Shown here: one piece after another, positions 7,670 through 13,540 of the stretch
How positions within the stretch are numbered: the stretch's first letter is position 1
Layout of the letters: every line of letters starts with the position of its first letter
Source of the DNA: RGIG3159 sp045640565
GTDB lineage: Bacteria; Bacillota; Clostridia; Oscillospirales; Oscillospiraceae
Direction: 5' to 3'
DNA length: 13,540 nucleotides
Assembly: GCA_045640565.1 (NCBI GenBank)
Contig: JAZUFG010000045.1
Span: 1 to 13,540 of the forward strand
Position numbers and translations under genes: made by a program
Notes under the pieces: model-generated
The model's database searches: none
Seen by the model: the letters and a program-made list of their open reading frames with translations, nothing else
Told to the model about the DNA's origin: nothing

Positions 7670-7771
7670 GAAAAACTGCTTTGCATCATGAGTTCGTCAC
7701 AGCTCCGTTTCAAACGGAAGCACTTCCAGGGAAAACCCCGCGCCACCGTGCTCGGGCACAAAGGTTTTCAT
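7670..7771 (+). promoter_or_regulatory. Structured leader that can hide the transporter RBS (possible riboswitch)
   Basis: The predicted leader is about 100 bases long and rich in complementary segments: TCCGTTT/AAACGGA, the overlapping alternative GGAA/TTCC, and GTGC/GCAC just before the start. GAAAACC (7731-7737) is exactly complementary to GGTTTTC (7763-7769), which contains part of the AAAGG ribosome binding site (7760-7764), so closing this stem would block translation. Transporters of this family are known to be controlled by preQ1 riboswitches in Bacillota. I do not see the class I or class II consensus here; class III or an unknown type remains possible. Confidence 0.4.
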
Positions 7772-8530
7772 ATGAAGATTTTTGATCGGATATCCAACAG
7801 TCTGGAACTGCGGGAGAACAAGAAGGTTTCCTCCCTCCTCGCAATCCTCACCAGTATTTTTATTGCGGCGTTTGTCGTCAGTAATATCGTAGCGGCCAAG
7901 AGCGTTTTGCTCTTTGATTGGACGGTTGCAGGGGCACCTCTCTCTATTGCCTCCTCCTTTTTGGTTTTCCCCATCACCTACATCATCTCAGATATCTTTT
8001 CAGAGGTTTATGGCTATGCCTGGAGCCGGAAAATCAGCTGGATCGCCTTTTTTGTCAACCTGATTATGGTGGGTCTGATTTTCCTGACTACTCTCCTGCC
8101 GGGTACCAGCCAAGAATTTGACGAGGCCTATTCTACTGTTCTCTCTTCCTCCTTTGGAATCGTCCTGGCTTCTCAATTTGCCTTCCTGATCGGCGACCTG
8201 CTCAATGACCTCATCTTCCGCAGCATGAAAAGACGGGACCGCCGAAGAAACAATTTCAGCTTCTTGAAACGCAGCATTACCTCCTCCCTGGCAGGTGAGA
8301 TTCTGGACTCTTTGGTTTTCCTTCCCCTGCTTTATCTTGCCATTGGCGGATTCGGGAACATTATTACCAGTTTCCCTCAGTTCATTGCAATCGTCTGCTT
8401 CCAGGGATTTTTAAAAACCGCTGTGGAAATCGTCGGCGCACCTTTGGAGATAACCATTGTCAACTGGGTGAAACGGGTTGAGAATATGGGGGAAACGAAA
8501 AGCCTTGACAAGGAAGCAAATGGCCGCTAG
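7772..8530 (+). CDS. Queuosine precursor transporter (YhhQ/VUT family)
   Basis: This 252-residue polytopic membrane protein belongs to the VUT/DUF165 (COG1738) family, whose E. coli member YhhQ imports the queuosine precursors preQ0 and preQ1. About six membrane helices are seen (21-42, 57-76, 89-109, 126-148, 178-198, 203-224). Family-like segments are SNIVAAKS (37-44), the FLVFPITYIISDIFSEVYGY stretch (63-82) and GDLLNDLIF (141-149). The open frame extends far upstream, but that part is the antisense of ucpA. The ATG at 7772 with AAAGG seven bases ahead (7760-7764) fits the family length, whereas the in-frame ATG at 7688 lacks a ribosome binding site. No queuosine synthesis or tgt gene is in the window, suggesting salvage. 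A perfect -35 for the next gene lies inside its last codons. Confidence 0.87.
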   Translation: MKIFDRISNSLELRENKKVSSLLAILTSIFIAAFVVSNIVAAKSVLLFDWTVAGAPLSIASSFLVFPITYIISDIFSEVYGYAWSRKISWIAFFVNLIMVGLIFLTTLLPGTSQEFDEAYSTVLSSSFGIVLASQFAFLIGDLLNDLIFRSMKRRDRRRNNFSFLKRSITSSLAGEILDSLVFLPLLYLAIGGFGNIITSFPQFIAIVCFQGFLKTAVEIVGAPLEITIVNWVKRVENMGETKSLDKEANGR

Positions 8531-8533
8531 TAT
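8505..8533 (+). promoter_or_regulatory. Promoter of the TetR regulator operon
   Basis: TTGACA (8505-8510), inside the end of the transporter gene, is followed after 17 bases by TAGTAT (8528-8533); a slightly later TATTAT (8531-8536) is an alternative -10. The start would fall near 8540, on the operator. Confidence 0.55.
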
Positions 8534-8538
8534 TATAT

Positions 8539-8554
8539 GTGACCGTCCGGTCAC
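8539..8554. promoter_or_regulatory. TetR-family operator palindrome
   Basis: GTGACCGTCCGGTCAC is a perfect inverted repeat with seven-base arms (GTGACCG / CGGTCAC) around a two-base centre. The TGACCGnnCGGTCA core is a common operator type for TetR/AcrR-family repressors. It covers the predicted transcription start and lies 22 bases before the tetR-like start codon, so autorepression is the simplest reading. Confidence 0.8.
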
Positions 8555-8575
8555 GCAATAGATGCGGAGGTTGCT

Positions 8576-9175
8576 ATGGAAAAAACAACAAAGGAAAGAA
8601 TTCTGGATGCTGCGCTGATCAGCTTTGTGGAAAACGGTTATAAAGGGACGAATCTGCGGGACTTCGCTGCAGGATTGGGGCTGAGCAAATCCGCACTTTA
8701 CCGCCATTATGAGAGCAAAGAAGCCATCTGGGACGCCTTGATCGACAAAATGGAAGTATACTACAGGGAACATTTCGGCTCTGCGGAACATCTACCTGAA
8801 ATTCCGAAATCCTGTGAGGAGTTCCTTGCCCTTGTGATGCGCATGGTGGATTTTACGATTCACGATGAAAAAATCATTCTGACGCGGAAGCTGATTTTAA
8901 CGGAACAGTTCCACGATGCCCGTGTAAAGGCACTGGCAACTGAACATTTTGTAAACGACACCAAAGCAATTTTTAAGGGTATCTTTGAAAAGATGATGGA
9001 ACGTGGTCTGATTCAAAAAGAAGATCCGGATATGCTTGCGTTTGCCTTTACCTCTCCCATCACTTCTCTCATCCACTATTGCGACCGAGAGCCTGAAATG
9101 GAGCCCGCAATCATGCGCCAGATCGAGGCATACGGAAAGCACTTTATCCGAATGTACGGAAAAGCAATCCCGTAA
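8576..9175 (+). CDS. TetR/AcrR-family transcriptional repressor
   Basis: This 199-residue protein has the family's usual length. The N-terminal DNA-binding domain spans about residues 5-52: KERILDAALISFVENGYKGT leads into the helix-turn-helix (about 27-46), with LGLSKSALYRHYESKEAIWDAL as the hallmark recognition-helix region. The C-terminal part (about 60-199) is a variable ligand-binding and dimerisation domain whose ligand cannot be read from sequence. GGAGG (8566-8570) lies five bases before the ATG. A perfect palindromic operator sits directly upstream, implying autorepression. The only co-transcribed gene is the small membrane protein 33 bases downstream. There is no efflux pump or enzyme gene in this unit, so other targets may lie elsewhere; the upstream transporter is in the same direction but starts before the operator. 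Confidence 0.92.
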   Translation: MEKTTKERILDAALISFVENGYKGTNLRDFAAGLGLSKSALYRHYESKEAIWDALIDKMEVYYREHFGSAEHLPEIPKSCEEFLALVMRMVDFTIHDEKIILTRKLILTEQFHDARVKALATEHFVNDTKAIFKGIFEKMMERGLIQKEDPDMLAFAFTSPITSLIHYCDREPEMEPAIMRQIEAYGKHFIRMYGKAIP

Positions 9176-9208
9176 CGAATAAACACTGATAGGAAACGAG
9201 GAAAAAAT

Positions 9209-9493
9209 ATGCGGAATCTTATAGATTTTTTATCGGCTGCACTGCCCTGGATCAGTATCGGACTCCTGCTTGCGATCTTTTTTGCAAGAGCGGCCAAAAA
9301 GAAAAACGATAAGGAAGAGGAGAACTACGGTACGGAAGGCATGGCGCTCGGAATGTGCTTTGGAACTGCCCTGGCAACAGCTGTTGGAATCAACACCGGC
9401 AGCGGCCTTATCCTGGGAATGTTAGCAGGCTTGGTCATCGGTTCCACTATTGAAAAAAAGAAGAAAGACGGCAGCGAAAGCGAGCAGCAGTGA
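9209..9493 (+). CDS. Small glycine-rich membrane protein in the tetR operon
   Basis: This 94-residue protein has an N-terminal membrane helix (about 7-28), a charged linker KKKNDKEEENYGTEG (30-44), then two tightly packed glycine-rich hydrophobic stretches (about 45-61 and 64-81; GMALGMCFG, GSGLILGMLAGLVIG), and a lysine- and glutamate-rich tail. The GxxxG spacing resembles glycine-zipper helices that pack against each other in membranes. GAGG (9198-9201) is seven bases from the ATG. It follows the TetR gene by 33 bases without a terminator, so it is likely repressed by it. Function unknown. An envelope or stress role is a guess from context only. Confidence 0.75.
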   Translation: MRNLIDFLSAALPWISIGLLLAIFFARAAKKKNDKEEENYGTEGMALGMCFGTALATAVGINTGSGLILGMLAGLVIGSTIEKKKKDGSESEQQ

Positions 9494-9560
9494 TCCTGAG
9501 AACCCGGGTTTTTCATCTATAAAGGGAAAACGAAGTGATCTCTGCAGCTCCGGAGAAAGA

Positions 9561-9600
9561 AGCAGGCTTACCCTTCGGTGAGTCTGCTCTTTCTTTCCGA
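9561..9600 (+). terminator. Terminator of the tetR operon
   Basis: AGCAGGCTTACC (9561-9572) pairs with GGTGAGTCTGCT (9577-9588), two G-U pairs included, around the tetraloop CTTC, followed by a pyrimidine-rich CTTTCTTTCC tail. The tail is interrupted by C, so termination may be incomplete. Confidence 0.65.
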
Positions 9601-9635
9601 AAATTACAAGGCGCGTAAATATTTGTAACTATTTG

Positions 9636-9663
9636 TTGACTTGCTGTGGATTTATGCTATAAT
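9636..9663 (+). promoter_or_regulatory. Promoter of the coiled-coil protein gene, extended -10
   Basis: TTGACT (9636-9641) and a perfect TATAAT (9658-9663) are 16 bases apart and the -10 carries the TGC extension. The start near 9670 leaves a 70-base leader. Confidence 0.75.
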
Positions 9664-9739
9664 TTTTTTGTTATTCCTGCCCATAATCGATATCTACTGA
9701 AGAAAACACTTTGCAGCGCGAATACAGAGGAAAAGCCCT

Positions 9740-10033
9740 ATGACAGAACAGAAACTAAACAAACTCAGCCGCAGCGAACTCCTGGAACTGCTCATCCAGG
9801 CTTCCAGGGAAAACGAAGAACTGACCCTCCGTGTGGAAGAGCTGGAAAAGAAGCTCAATGACCGGACAATCAAAATCAAGAAAGCCGGTTCTCTGGCAGA
9901 AGCTGCGCTTTCCCTGAATGGGGTTTACGAAGCCGCAGAGGCGGCTGCTAAACAGTATGTCTACAATATTAAGCTCATGCTGAAGCAGGAGCTTGAAAAA
10001 GAACTTCGCCAAAAGGATTCTTTCGATTTATAA
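9740..10033 (+). CDS. Small coiled-coil protein of a Clostridia hypothetical family
   Basis: This 97-residue soluble protein starts with a short helical motif KLSRSELLELLIQ (8-20), followed by a heptad-like coiled coil (about 22-48). A conserved-looking AGSLAEAALSLNGVYEAAEAAAKQYV stretch spans 49-74, and a second charged helix ends the chain. The layout, including the SRxELLExL start and the AGSIAEAALxLNGVFEAAQ-type block, is one I recall from many short proteins of gut Clostridia, where annotation is usually hypothetical. Function is not known to me. AGAGG (9726-9730) lies nine bases before the ATG. It has its own strong promoter and a terminator, so it is a single-gene unit. Confidence 0.8.
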   Translation: MTEQKLNKLSRSELLELLIQASRENEELTLRVEELEKKLNDRTIKIKKAGSLAEAALSLNGVYEAAEAAAKQYVYNIKLMLKQELEKELRQKDSFDL

Positions 10034-10052
10034 ATTCTCAAACGAATCTGCT

Positions 10053-10080
10053 GAAAGCCCGCTTCGCAGCGGGCTTTCCT
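10053..10080 (+). terminator. Terminator after the coiled-coil protein gene
   Basis: GAAAGCCCGC (10053-10062) pairs perfectly with GCGGGCTTTC (10069-10078) around TTCGCA. The T tract is short and partly contained in the arm, so read-through into the next gene, for which no clear promoter was found, is possible. Confidence 0.65.
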
Positions 10081-10116
10081 AAAAGCTCTGCTGTTTTTCA
10101 GGAGGTGTAACACAGC

Positions 10117-11514
10117 ATGCGAGTCGGTTTTGCACAGGTCCGCACAGATGACTGCTCTGATTTTGAAATGGGAGGAACCTTCACCAATTACCTGTCTTCC
10201 TCCTGCAAGTTTCATTCCCCGCTGCACGCCTCTGCATGGGCTGTAGAGGCCGGAGATAACAGCTTTATCTGGGTCTCCAGCGATCTTGCCCGTTTTGCGG
10301 AGTCCGATGCCGATATCATCCGGAAGGAGATTTCCGAACGTACCGGTGTTCCCTTTGACCACATTCTCTGCTCTGCCACTCACGCCCATGCCGGGCCAAC
10401 GGCCAGACCCAGTATCTCCCCCTATTTTCAGCACGGAGATCTGAGCTATTTTGCCAAATTCGGGGCCAGGATCGCAGAGGCCGGCGTTGAAGCCTGGCAG
10501 AATATCCGGGATGCCTACCTCGCCTACGGCCACATGAATGAGGCCAAATGCGTCCACAACCGGAGATATATTATGGAAAGTGGAGAATCCATGATGGAGC
10601 CCGGCGGGCCCGAATACCCCGGCCGACTCATGAAGGAAGGCCCGGAGGATCCGGAACTCCAAGTCATTTGGTTCATGCCATCCAAAGAATACGACTATAA
10701 CGCTCTGGAAAAACCTTTGGGCATCATTGTGAACTACAGCTCTCACGCCTCCGAGGTCTATGGAGAGAAGTGGGTCTCCTCCGGTTTTCCCGGTGTCATC
10801 CGCCGAAATCTGCAGGCGGTTTACGGGGATATTCCCGTGCTTTACCTTCAGGGCTTCTGCGGAAATCTGACTCCCCGTGACCATGAACATGACAACAGTT
10901 GGGGGCACTTTATTGACGGCACCGAGCGCATCGGCACCATCCTGGCAGCGGATGTGATGCGCCTCATGGCTCTGCAGCGGCAGCGAGAGGATATCCCCGC
11001 TGCGGATATTCAGATTCAGACCGAGAAATGCCGCCTGAATCTTCGGGAAGTCACAGAAGAGGACAAGAAGAAATCCGACGAAATCTTTGATATTCTTTTC
11101 AAAGACCGGGCTGCCTTTGACGCTTTGGATGTAAAAGAAAAGGCTTACGCCAACAAAATCAAGAATCTTCTGAAAAAATGGGAGAAAGCTTCCTATGAAG
11201 ATGTGCCCATCTCTGCTGTTCGGGTAGGTGACCTGATTCTCCTTGCCCACCCGGCAGAGCTCTTCTGCGAATACCAGTTGGACATGAAGCAGCGCCTGGG
11301 CTCAAAGACTCTGGGCGTAGAGCTGACCAACGGCGGAATTTGCTATGTGGGCACCAAGCAGGCCTACCTGCACAAGGGATATGAAATCAATTCCGGCTTC
11401 TACGACTACTACGCCGGAGAGGTCATTGAAGAGAGCCTGATCCGTCTGGCGGCTAAAGTCGGCCGGAATGAGCTTCCCAAAAAAGAATACGACGAAGCCA
11501 GAGACGGAGAATGA
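10117..11514 (+). CDS. Neutral/alkaline ceramidase-like hydrolase, cytosolic
   Basis: The 465-residue protein resembles the N-terminal domain of neutral/alkaline non-lysosomal ceramidases, zinc amidases. Matching features are CSATHAHAGP (85-94, zinc ligands H89 and H91), NYSSHA (206-211, H210), LQGFCGNLTPR (244-254, where characterised enzymes have GDxSPN with the active Ser), HPAELFCEYQ (378-387, E381) and the later GYE (421-423). If these align, the catalytic Ser position is occupied by Thr252. There is no signal peptide and no C-terminal immunoglobulin-like domain, unlike secreted ceramidases of about 650 residues or more, so the substrate may be another amide or lipid. GGAGG (10101-10105) lies 11 bases before the ATG. 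It stands alone, bounded by terminators. Confidence 0.75.
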   Translation: MRVGFAQVRTDDCSDFEMGGTFTNYLSSSCKFHSPLHASAWAVEAGDNSFIWVSSDLARFAESDADIIRKEISERTGVPFDHILCSATHAHAGPTARPSISPYFQHGDLSYFAKFGARIAEAGVEAWQNIRDAYLAYGHMNEAKCVHNRRYIMESGESMMEPGGPEYPGRLMKEGPEDPELQVIWFMPSKEYDYNALEKPLGIIVNYSSHASEVYGEKWVSSGFPGVIRRNLQAVYGDIPVLYLQGFCGNLTPRDHEHDNSWGHFIDGTERIGTILAADVMRLMALQRQREDIPAADIQIQTEKCRLNLREVTEEDKKKSDEIFDILFKDRAAFDALDVKEKAYANKIKNLLKKWEKASYEDVPISAVRVGDLILLAHPAELFCEYQLDMKQRLGSKTLGVELTNGGICYVGTKQAYLHKGYEINSGFYDYYAGEVIEESLIRLAAKVGRNELPKKEYDEARDGE

Positions 11515-11537
11515 CCGTTCTCCTTTGTCTGCAGAAA

Positions 11538-11577
11538 TTCCGCCTTTCAGTATTGTCTCTGAAAGGCGGAGTTTTTT
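11538..11577 (+). terminator. Strong intrinsic terminator after the ceramidase-like gene
   Basis: TTCCGCCTTTCAG (11538-11550) pairs with CTGAAAGGCGGAG (11559-11571), ending in one G-U pair, around an eight-base loop, followed by six T (11572-11577). Confidence 0.9.
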
Positions 11578-11608
11578 GAAAAGATTTGTTTTCTTTTTTT
11601 CGAAAAGA

Positions 11609-11617
11609 TGCTAGAAT
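11609..11617 (+). promoter_or_regulatory. Extended -10 promoter of the flavin operon
   Basis: TGC followed by TAGAAT (11612-11617) forms an extended -10 about 33 bases before the start codon at 11650. No good -35 hexamer stands at 16-18 bases; the upstream DNA is T-rich. Confidence 0.5.
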
Positions 11618-11649
11618 GAAGAAAAGATTCTTGTTTGGGAGAAAAGCGT

Positions 11650-13038
11650 ATGAGAAAGGATGCCCGCATTTGCATTATCGGAGCAGGGCCCGCAGGGCTC
11701 TCTGCCGCCTTCTATCTGCAAATGAAAGGCTATGAAAATTTCACCGTTCTTGAAAAAGAAGACCGGGTAGGCGGCAAGTGCTTCTCTCCTTCCTATGCGG
11801 ACCAGCATTACGAAATGGGAGCAATATGGGGAGATCCTTCCTATCACGCCATCCGGGAATTGGAGAAACACGCCGGAGTCAGCCATAGTGTGCAAAAGCT
11901 GAAGAAAAACTATAAGGATTTGACCGGGAAAGTTATTGATCCCTTTTCTTTCCGCGGCAATCCCCTGCACCCGTTACACCTGCTCAAGCTGAAAAAGCAG
12001 ATGAAAAAATTCACCGGACTCCTGGAAAGCAAGTACCAGGGCTATGAACTCAACGGACACCGCAGAATTGCGGAAGGGCGCTATGAAGGCTTCCGCGCCG
12101 ATGAAAAAAAGAAGAAAATCTCCGGTGTAAACGGAAATCTCAAGGATTTAAGCCTTTCCTTTCGGGACTTTTGCCGAATAAACGGTGTAGAGCTTGTCCA
12201 AGAGTTTCTCTCTGCCTCCTTCACCGGTCTTGCCCGAGGTTATTTGGATGAAATCCCTGCGGCCTATGTCTTAAAATCTTTGAACCTTGAGAATTGCCTG
12301 AAACCCCGGGGGGCTGAGCTTTGGGCCTGGAAGAACGGAACGCAATCCATCTGGGAAGCTCTAAACGAAAAGCTTTTGCATCCTGCCCGGCTCGGATCTT
12401 ATATTTCCCACGTCGGCCGTCAAAATGGCAAGGTTTATGTCACCGTCAATAATCAAACAGAGGAATACGATGCCATTATTCTGACGACACCTTTTGCCGT
12501 TCCCGGGGAAAGTCGGGAAGATGCGCTTCCCGGCATGACGGATTATTTTGATGCCCGGGAGGATGAAAAGTTTCTCTTCTCCAAAATTGACTATACCCGC
12601 TGTGACCTTCTTGCCTTTACCACAGAGAGCGGGAACTATCCGGGTTTTTCTTATTTCATTTGGGAAAACCTGAAGCCGGAGCGTTTGGGGCATATGACCT
12701 TCTGCTACCGCCGCTTCAAAGGTGTCCCGGAACAGGTTTTGACCGCCTATTCCATCCGCAAGCATAAAAACAGCAGTGAGATCTCCCATGAGGAGGCCAA
12801 GGAAACACTCCTTGCTGACCTCAAGGCCCAGGGGAATCCTGCCAGTGAAATAGTGGGAGAACTCTCTCCCTATTGCTTTCCCCATATTCTCAGCAAAGAC
12901 TACGCCTGCGGATGGTATGATAAAGTGGAATCTCTGCAGGGCAAGTACAGCACTTATTATGCGGGCGAAATTATGTCCTGCGGAAACATGAATGCCGTCG
13001 CTGAATATTCCCGACAGTTGATCGAGCGTTTCTTCTGA
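11650..13038 (+). CDS. FAD-dependent oxidoreductase, flavin amine oxidase/protoporphyrinogen-oxidase-like
   Basis: The 462-residue protein opens with the dinucleotide-binding fold: RICIIGAGPAGLSAA (6-20, GxGxxG), acidic E35 at the end of strand 2 in FTVLEKE, then RVGGK (39-43), the second FAD motif of the amine-oxidase superfamily. The C-terminal YAGEIMSCG (437-445) is the usual flavin-contact motif. The middle (about 90-400) is the variable substrate domain, so the substrate is not readable. The second basic stretch (DEKKKKISG, around 155) is unusual. Starting at 11650 places GGGAG (11637-11641) eight bases upstream; a TTG at 11635 lies on top of that site and is rejected. The PNPOx-like gene follows after 49 bases without a terminator, suggesting a flavin-related pair. 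Confidence 0.85.
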   Translation: MRKDARICIIGAGPAGLSAAFYLQMKGYENFTVLEKEDRVGGKCFSPSYADQHYEMGAIWGDPSYHAIRELEKHAGVSHSVQKLKKNYKDLTGKVIDPFSFRGNPLHPLHLLKLKKQMKKFTGLLESKYQGYELNGHRRIAEGRYEGFRADEKKKKISGVNGNLKDLSLSFRDFCRINGVELVQEFLSASFTGLARGYLDEIPAAYVLKSLNLENCLKPRGAELWAWKNGTQSIWEALNEKLLHPARLGSYISHVGRQNGKVYVTVNNQTEEYDAIILTTPFAVPGESREDALPGMTDYFDAREDEKFLFSKIDYTRCDLLAFTTESGNYPGFSYFIWENLKPERLGHMTFCYRRFKGVPEQVLTAYSIRKHKNSSEISHEEAKETLLADLKAQGNPASEIVGELSPYCFPHILSKDYACGWYDKVESLQGKYSTYYAGEIMSCGNMNAVAEYSRQLIERFF

Positions 13039-13087
13039 AAAGTCAAAAGATATCTGCAATCTTTTATGGAAAGAAAGGATCCCTTCT

Positions 13088-13480
13088 ATGAAAAAAGTGT
13101 ATGATTTTTTGAAAAATGCCGGAACCTATTACTTGGCCACCGCAGAAGAGGACCAGCCTCGAGTCCGTCCCTTTGGCACCGTTCTTCTTTTTGAGGGCAA
13201 GCTCTATCTTCAGACCGGCAAGGTCAAAGCAGTTTCTATGCAGATCCTCAAAAATCCGAAGGTTGAAATCTGCGCGTTTAAGGACGGAAAATGGCTGCGT
13301 GTGAGTGGGACATTAGTGGAAGATGACCGTGCGGAAGCCCGGAAAGCCATGCTGGATGCATATCCGGAGCTGCGGGCCATGTATGATGAGAATGACGGCA
13401 ATACCCAGGTTTTCTACTTCAAGGATGCCACTGCTGTGTTCTCATCCTTCAGTTCTGCCCCGGAAACCGTGAAATTCTGA
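13088..13480 (+). CDS. Pyridoxamine 5'-phosphate oxidase-like FMN-binding split-barrel protein
   Basis: The 130-residue protein has the single split-barrel fold typical of small PNPOx-like proteins. MKKVYDFLKNAGTYYLAT (1-18) is the usual opening, PRVRPFGTVLLFEGKLYLQT (24-43) holds the characteristic RP(F/I)G FMN-phosphate segment, and KNPKVEICAF (55-64) and GKWLRVSGTL (67-76) are family landmarks. Such proteins bind FMN (or sometimes heme or F420) and often act as flavin reductases. True pyridoxine phosphate oxidase activity is unlikely at this length, which is well below the roughly 200 residues of PdxH. AAAGGA (13074-13079) is eight bases before the ATG. It is co-transcribed with the FAD enzyme and followed by a terminator. 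Confidence 0.88.
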   Translation: MKKVYDFLKNAGTYYLATAEEDQPRVRPFGTVLLFEGKLYLQTGKVKAVSMQILKNPKVEICAFKDGKWLRVSGTLVEDDRAEARKAMLDAYPELRAMYDENDGNTQVFYFKDATAVFSSFSSAPETVKF

Positions 13481-13501
13481 AAAGGAAAAGACAAAGAGAG
13501 G

Positions 13502-13540
13502 ACCCCGGGGGAGGGGGGGCGCCCTCCTCCTCGGGGTTTT
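13502..13540 (+). terminator. GC-rich terminator at the right edge
   Basis: ACCCCG (13502-13507) pairs with CGGGGT (13532-13537). The inner G-rich and C-rich segments extend the stem imperfectly, and TTTT closes the window. It lies 22 bases after the last stop codon. The G7 run (13513-13519) is a spot prone to sequencing error. Confidence 0.8.

Noticed and set aside
7169..7771. N-terminal extension of the transporter frame
   Set aside because: Most of it is antisense to ucpA, the rest overlaps the promoter and leader, and family length and RBS support the ATG at 7772.
9498..9518. AACCCGGGTT palindrome followed by T run after the glycine-rich protein gene
   Set aside because: A palindrome without a loop cannot form a stable terminator hairpin; the stem at 9561-9588 is a better candidate.
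9961..11250. A 429-codon open frame on the minus strand
   Set aside because: It is antisense to the ceramidase-like gene, whose plus-strand protein has clear family motifs and an RBS. The minus product has no recognisable domain and arises from codon bias.
12361..13059. A 232-codon minus-strand frame inside the FAD enzyme gene
   Set aside because: Antisense shadow of a gene with clear FAD motifs.
13045..13065. Hairpin AAAAGAT/ATCTTTT between the last two genes
   Set aside because: Weak AT-rich stem without a following T run, so not a convincing terminator; the genes are treated as one operon.

Overview
The window looks like chromosomal DNA of a low-to-middle GC anaerobic Bacillota, most likely class Clostridia. 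The basis is strong AGGAGG-type ribosome binding sites, TTGACA/TATAAT promoters, intrinsic terminators after most transcription units, a LytS-type/SpoIIE phosphatase and several gut-Clostridia-style small proteins. I cannot place it to genus. There are no rRNA or tRNA genes, no CRISPR array, no insertion sequence and no phage genes.

Layout. Bases 1-29 (minus) hold the first codons of a divergent gene running off the left edge. Bases 30-464 carry no convincing gene but hold two plus-strand intrinsic terminators, a chain of stems that looks like a structured RNA or attenuator, and a good promoter. Next comes a two-gene operon: a 900-residue lipoprotein built of about seven ~120-residue repeats, then a membrane phosphatase with a LytS-type 5TM domain, an extracytoplasmic sensor region, HAMP and PP2C/SpoIIE. 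A strong terminator ends it at 5766. The following 340-base gap holds what may be a frameshifted relic of a YqfC-type sporulation gene, whose end is overlapped by a promoter for a small four-helix membrane protein (6111-6449). A bidirectional terminator separates that gene from the convergent short-chain dehydrogenase ucpA (6707-7495, minus).

Divergent from ucpA is a queuosine-precursor transporter (YhhQ/VUT family) with a ~100-base structured leader that can hide its ribosome binding site. A TetR repressor follows, with a perfect palindromic operator at its own start site, together with a 94-residue glycine-rich membrane protein. Then come a 97-residue coiled-coil protein with its own extended -10 promoter, a cytosolic neutral-ceramidase-like hydrolase, and a final flavin pair: an FAD-dependent amine-oxidase-type oxidoreductase and a PNPOx-like split-barrel protein, ending in a terminator at the right edge.

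How they work together. The lipoprotein and phosphatase probably form an envelope-sensing unit, with the secreted repeat protein outside and the phosphatase relaying a signal to unseen anti-sigma or anti-anti-sigma partners. The remaining genes are short independent units for queuosine-precursor uptake, redox metabolism and lipid or amide hydrolysis, without a shared pathway that I can demonstrate. The best leads are the structured, terminator-bearing leader at 144-352, the repeat lipoprotein/phosphatase pair and the transporter leader.
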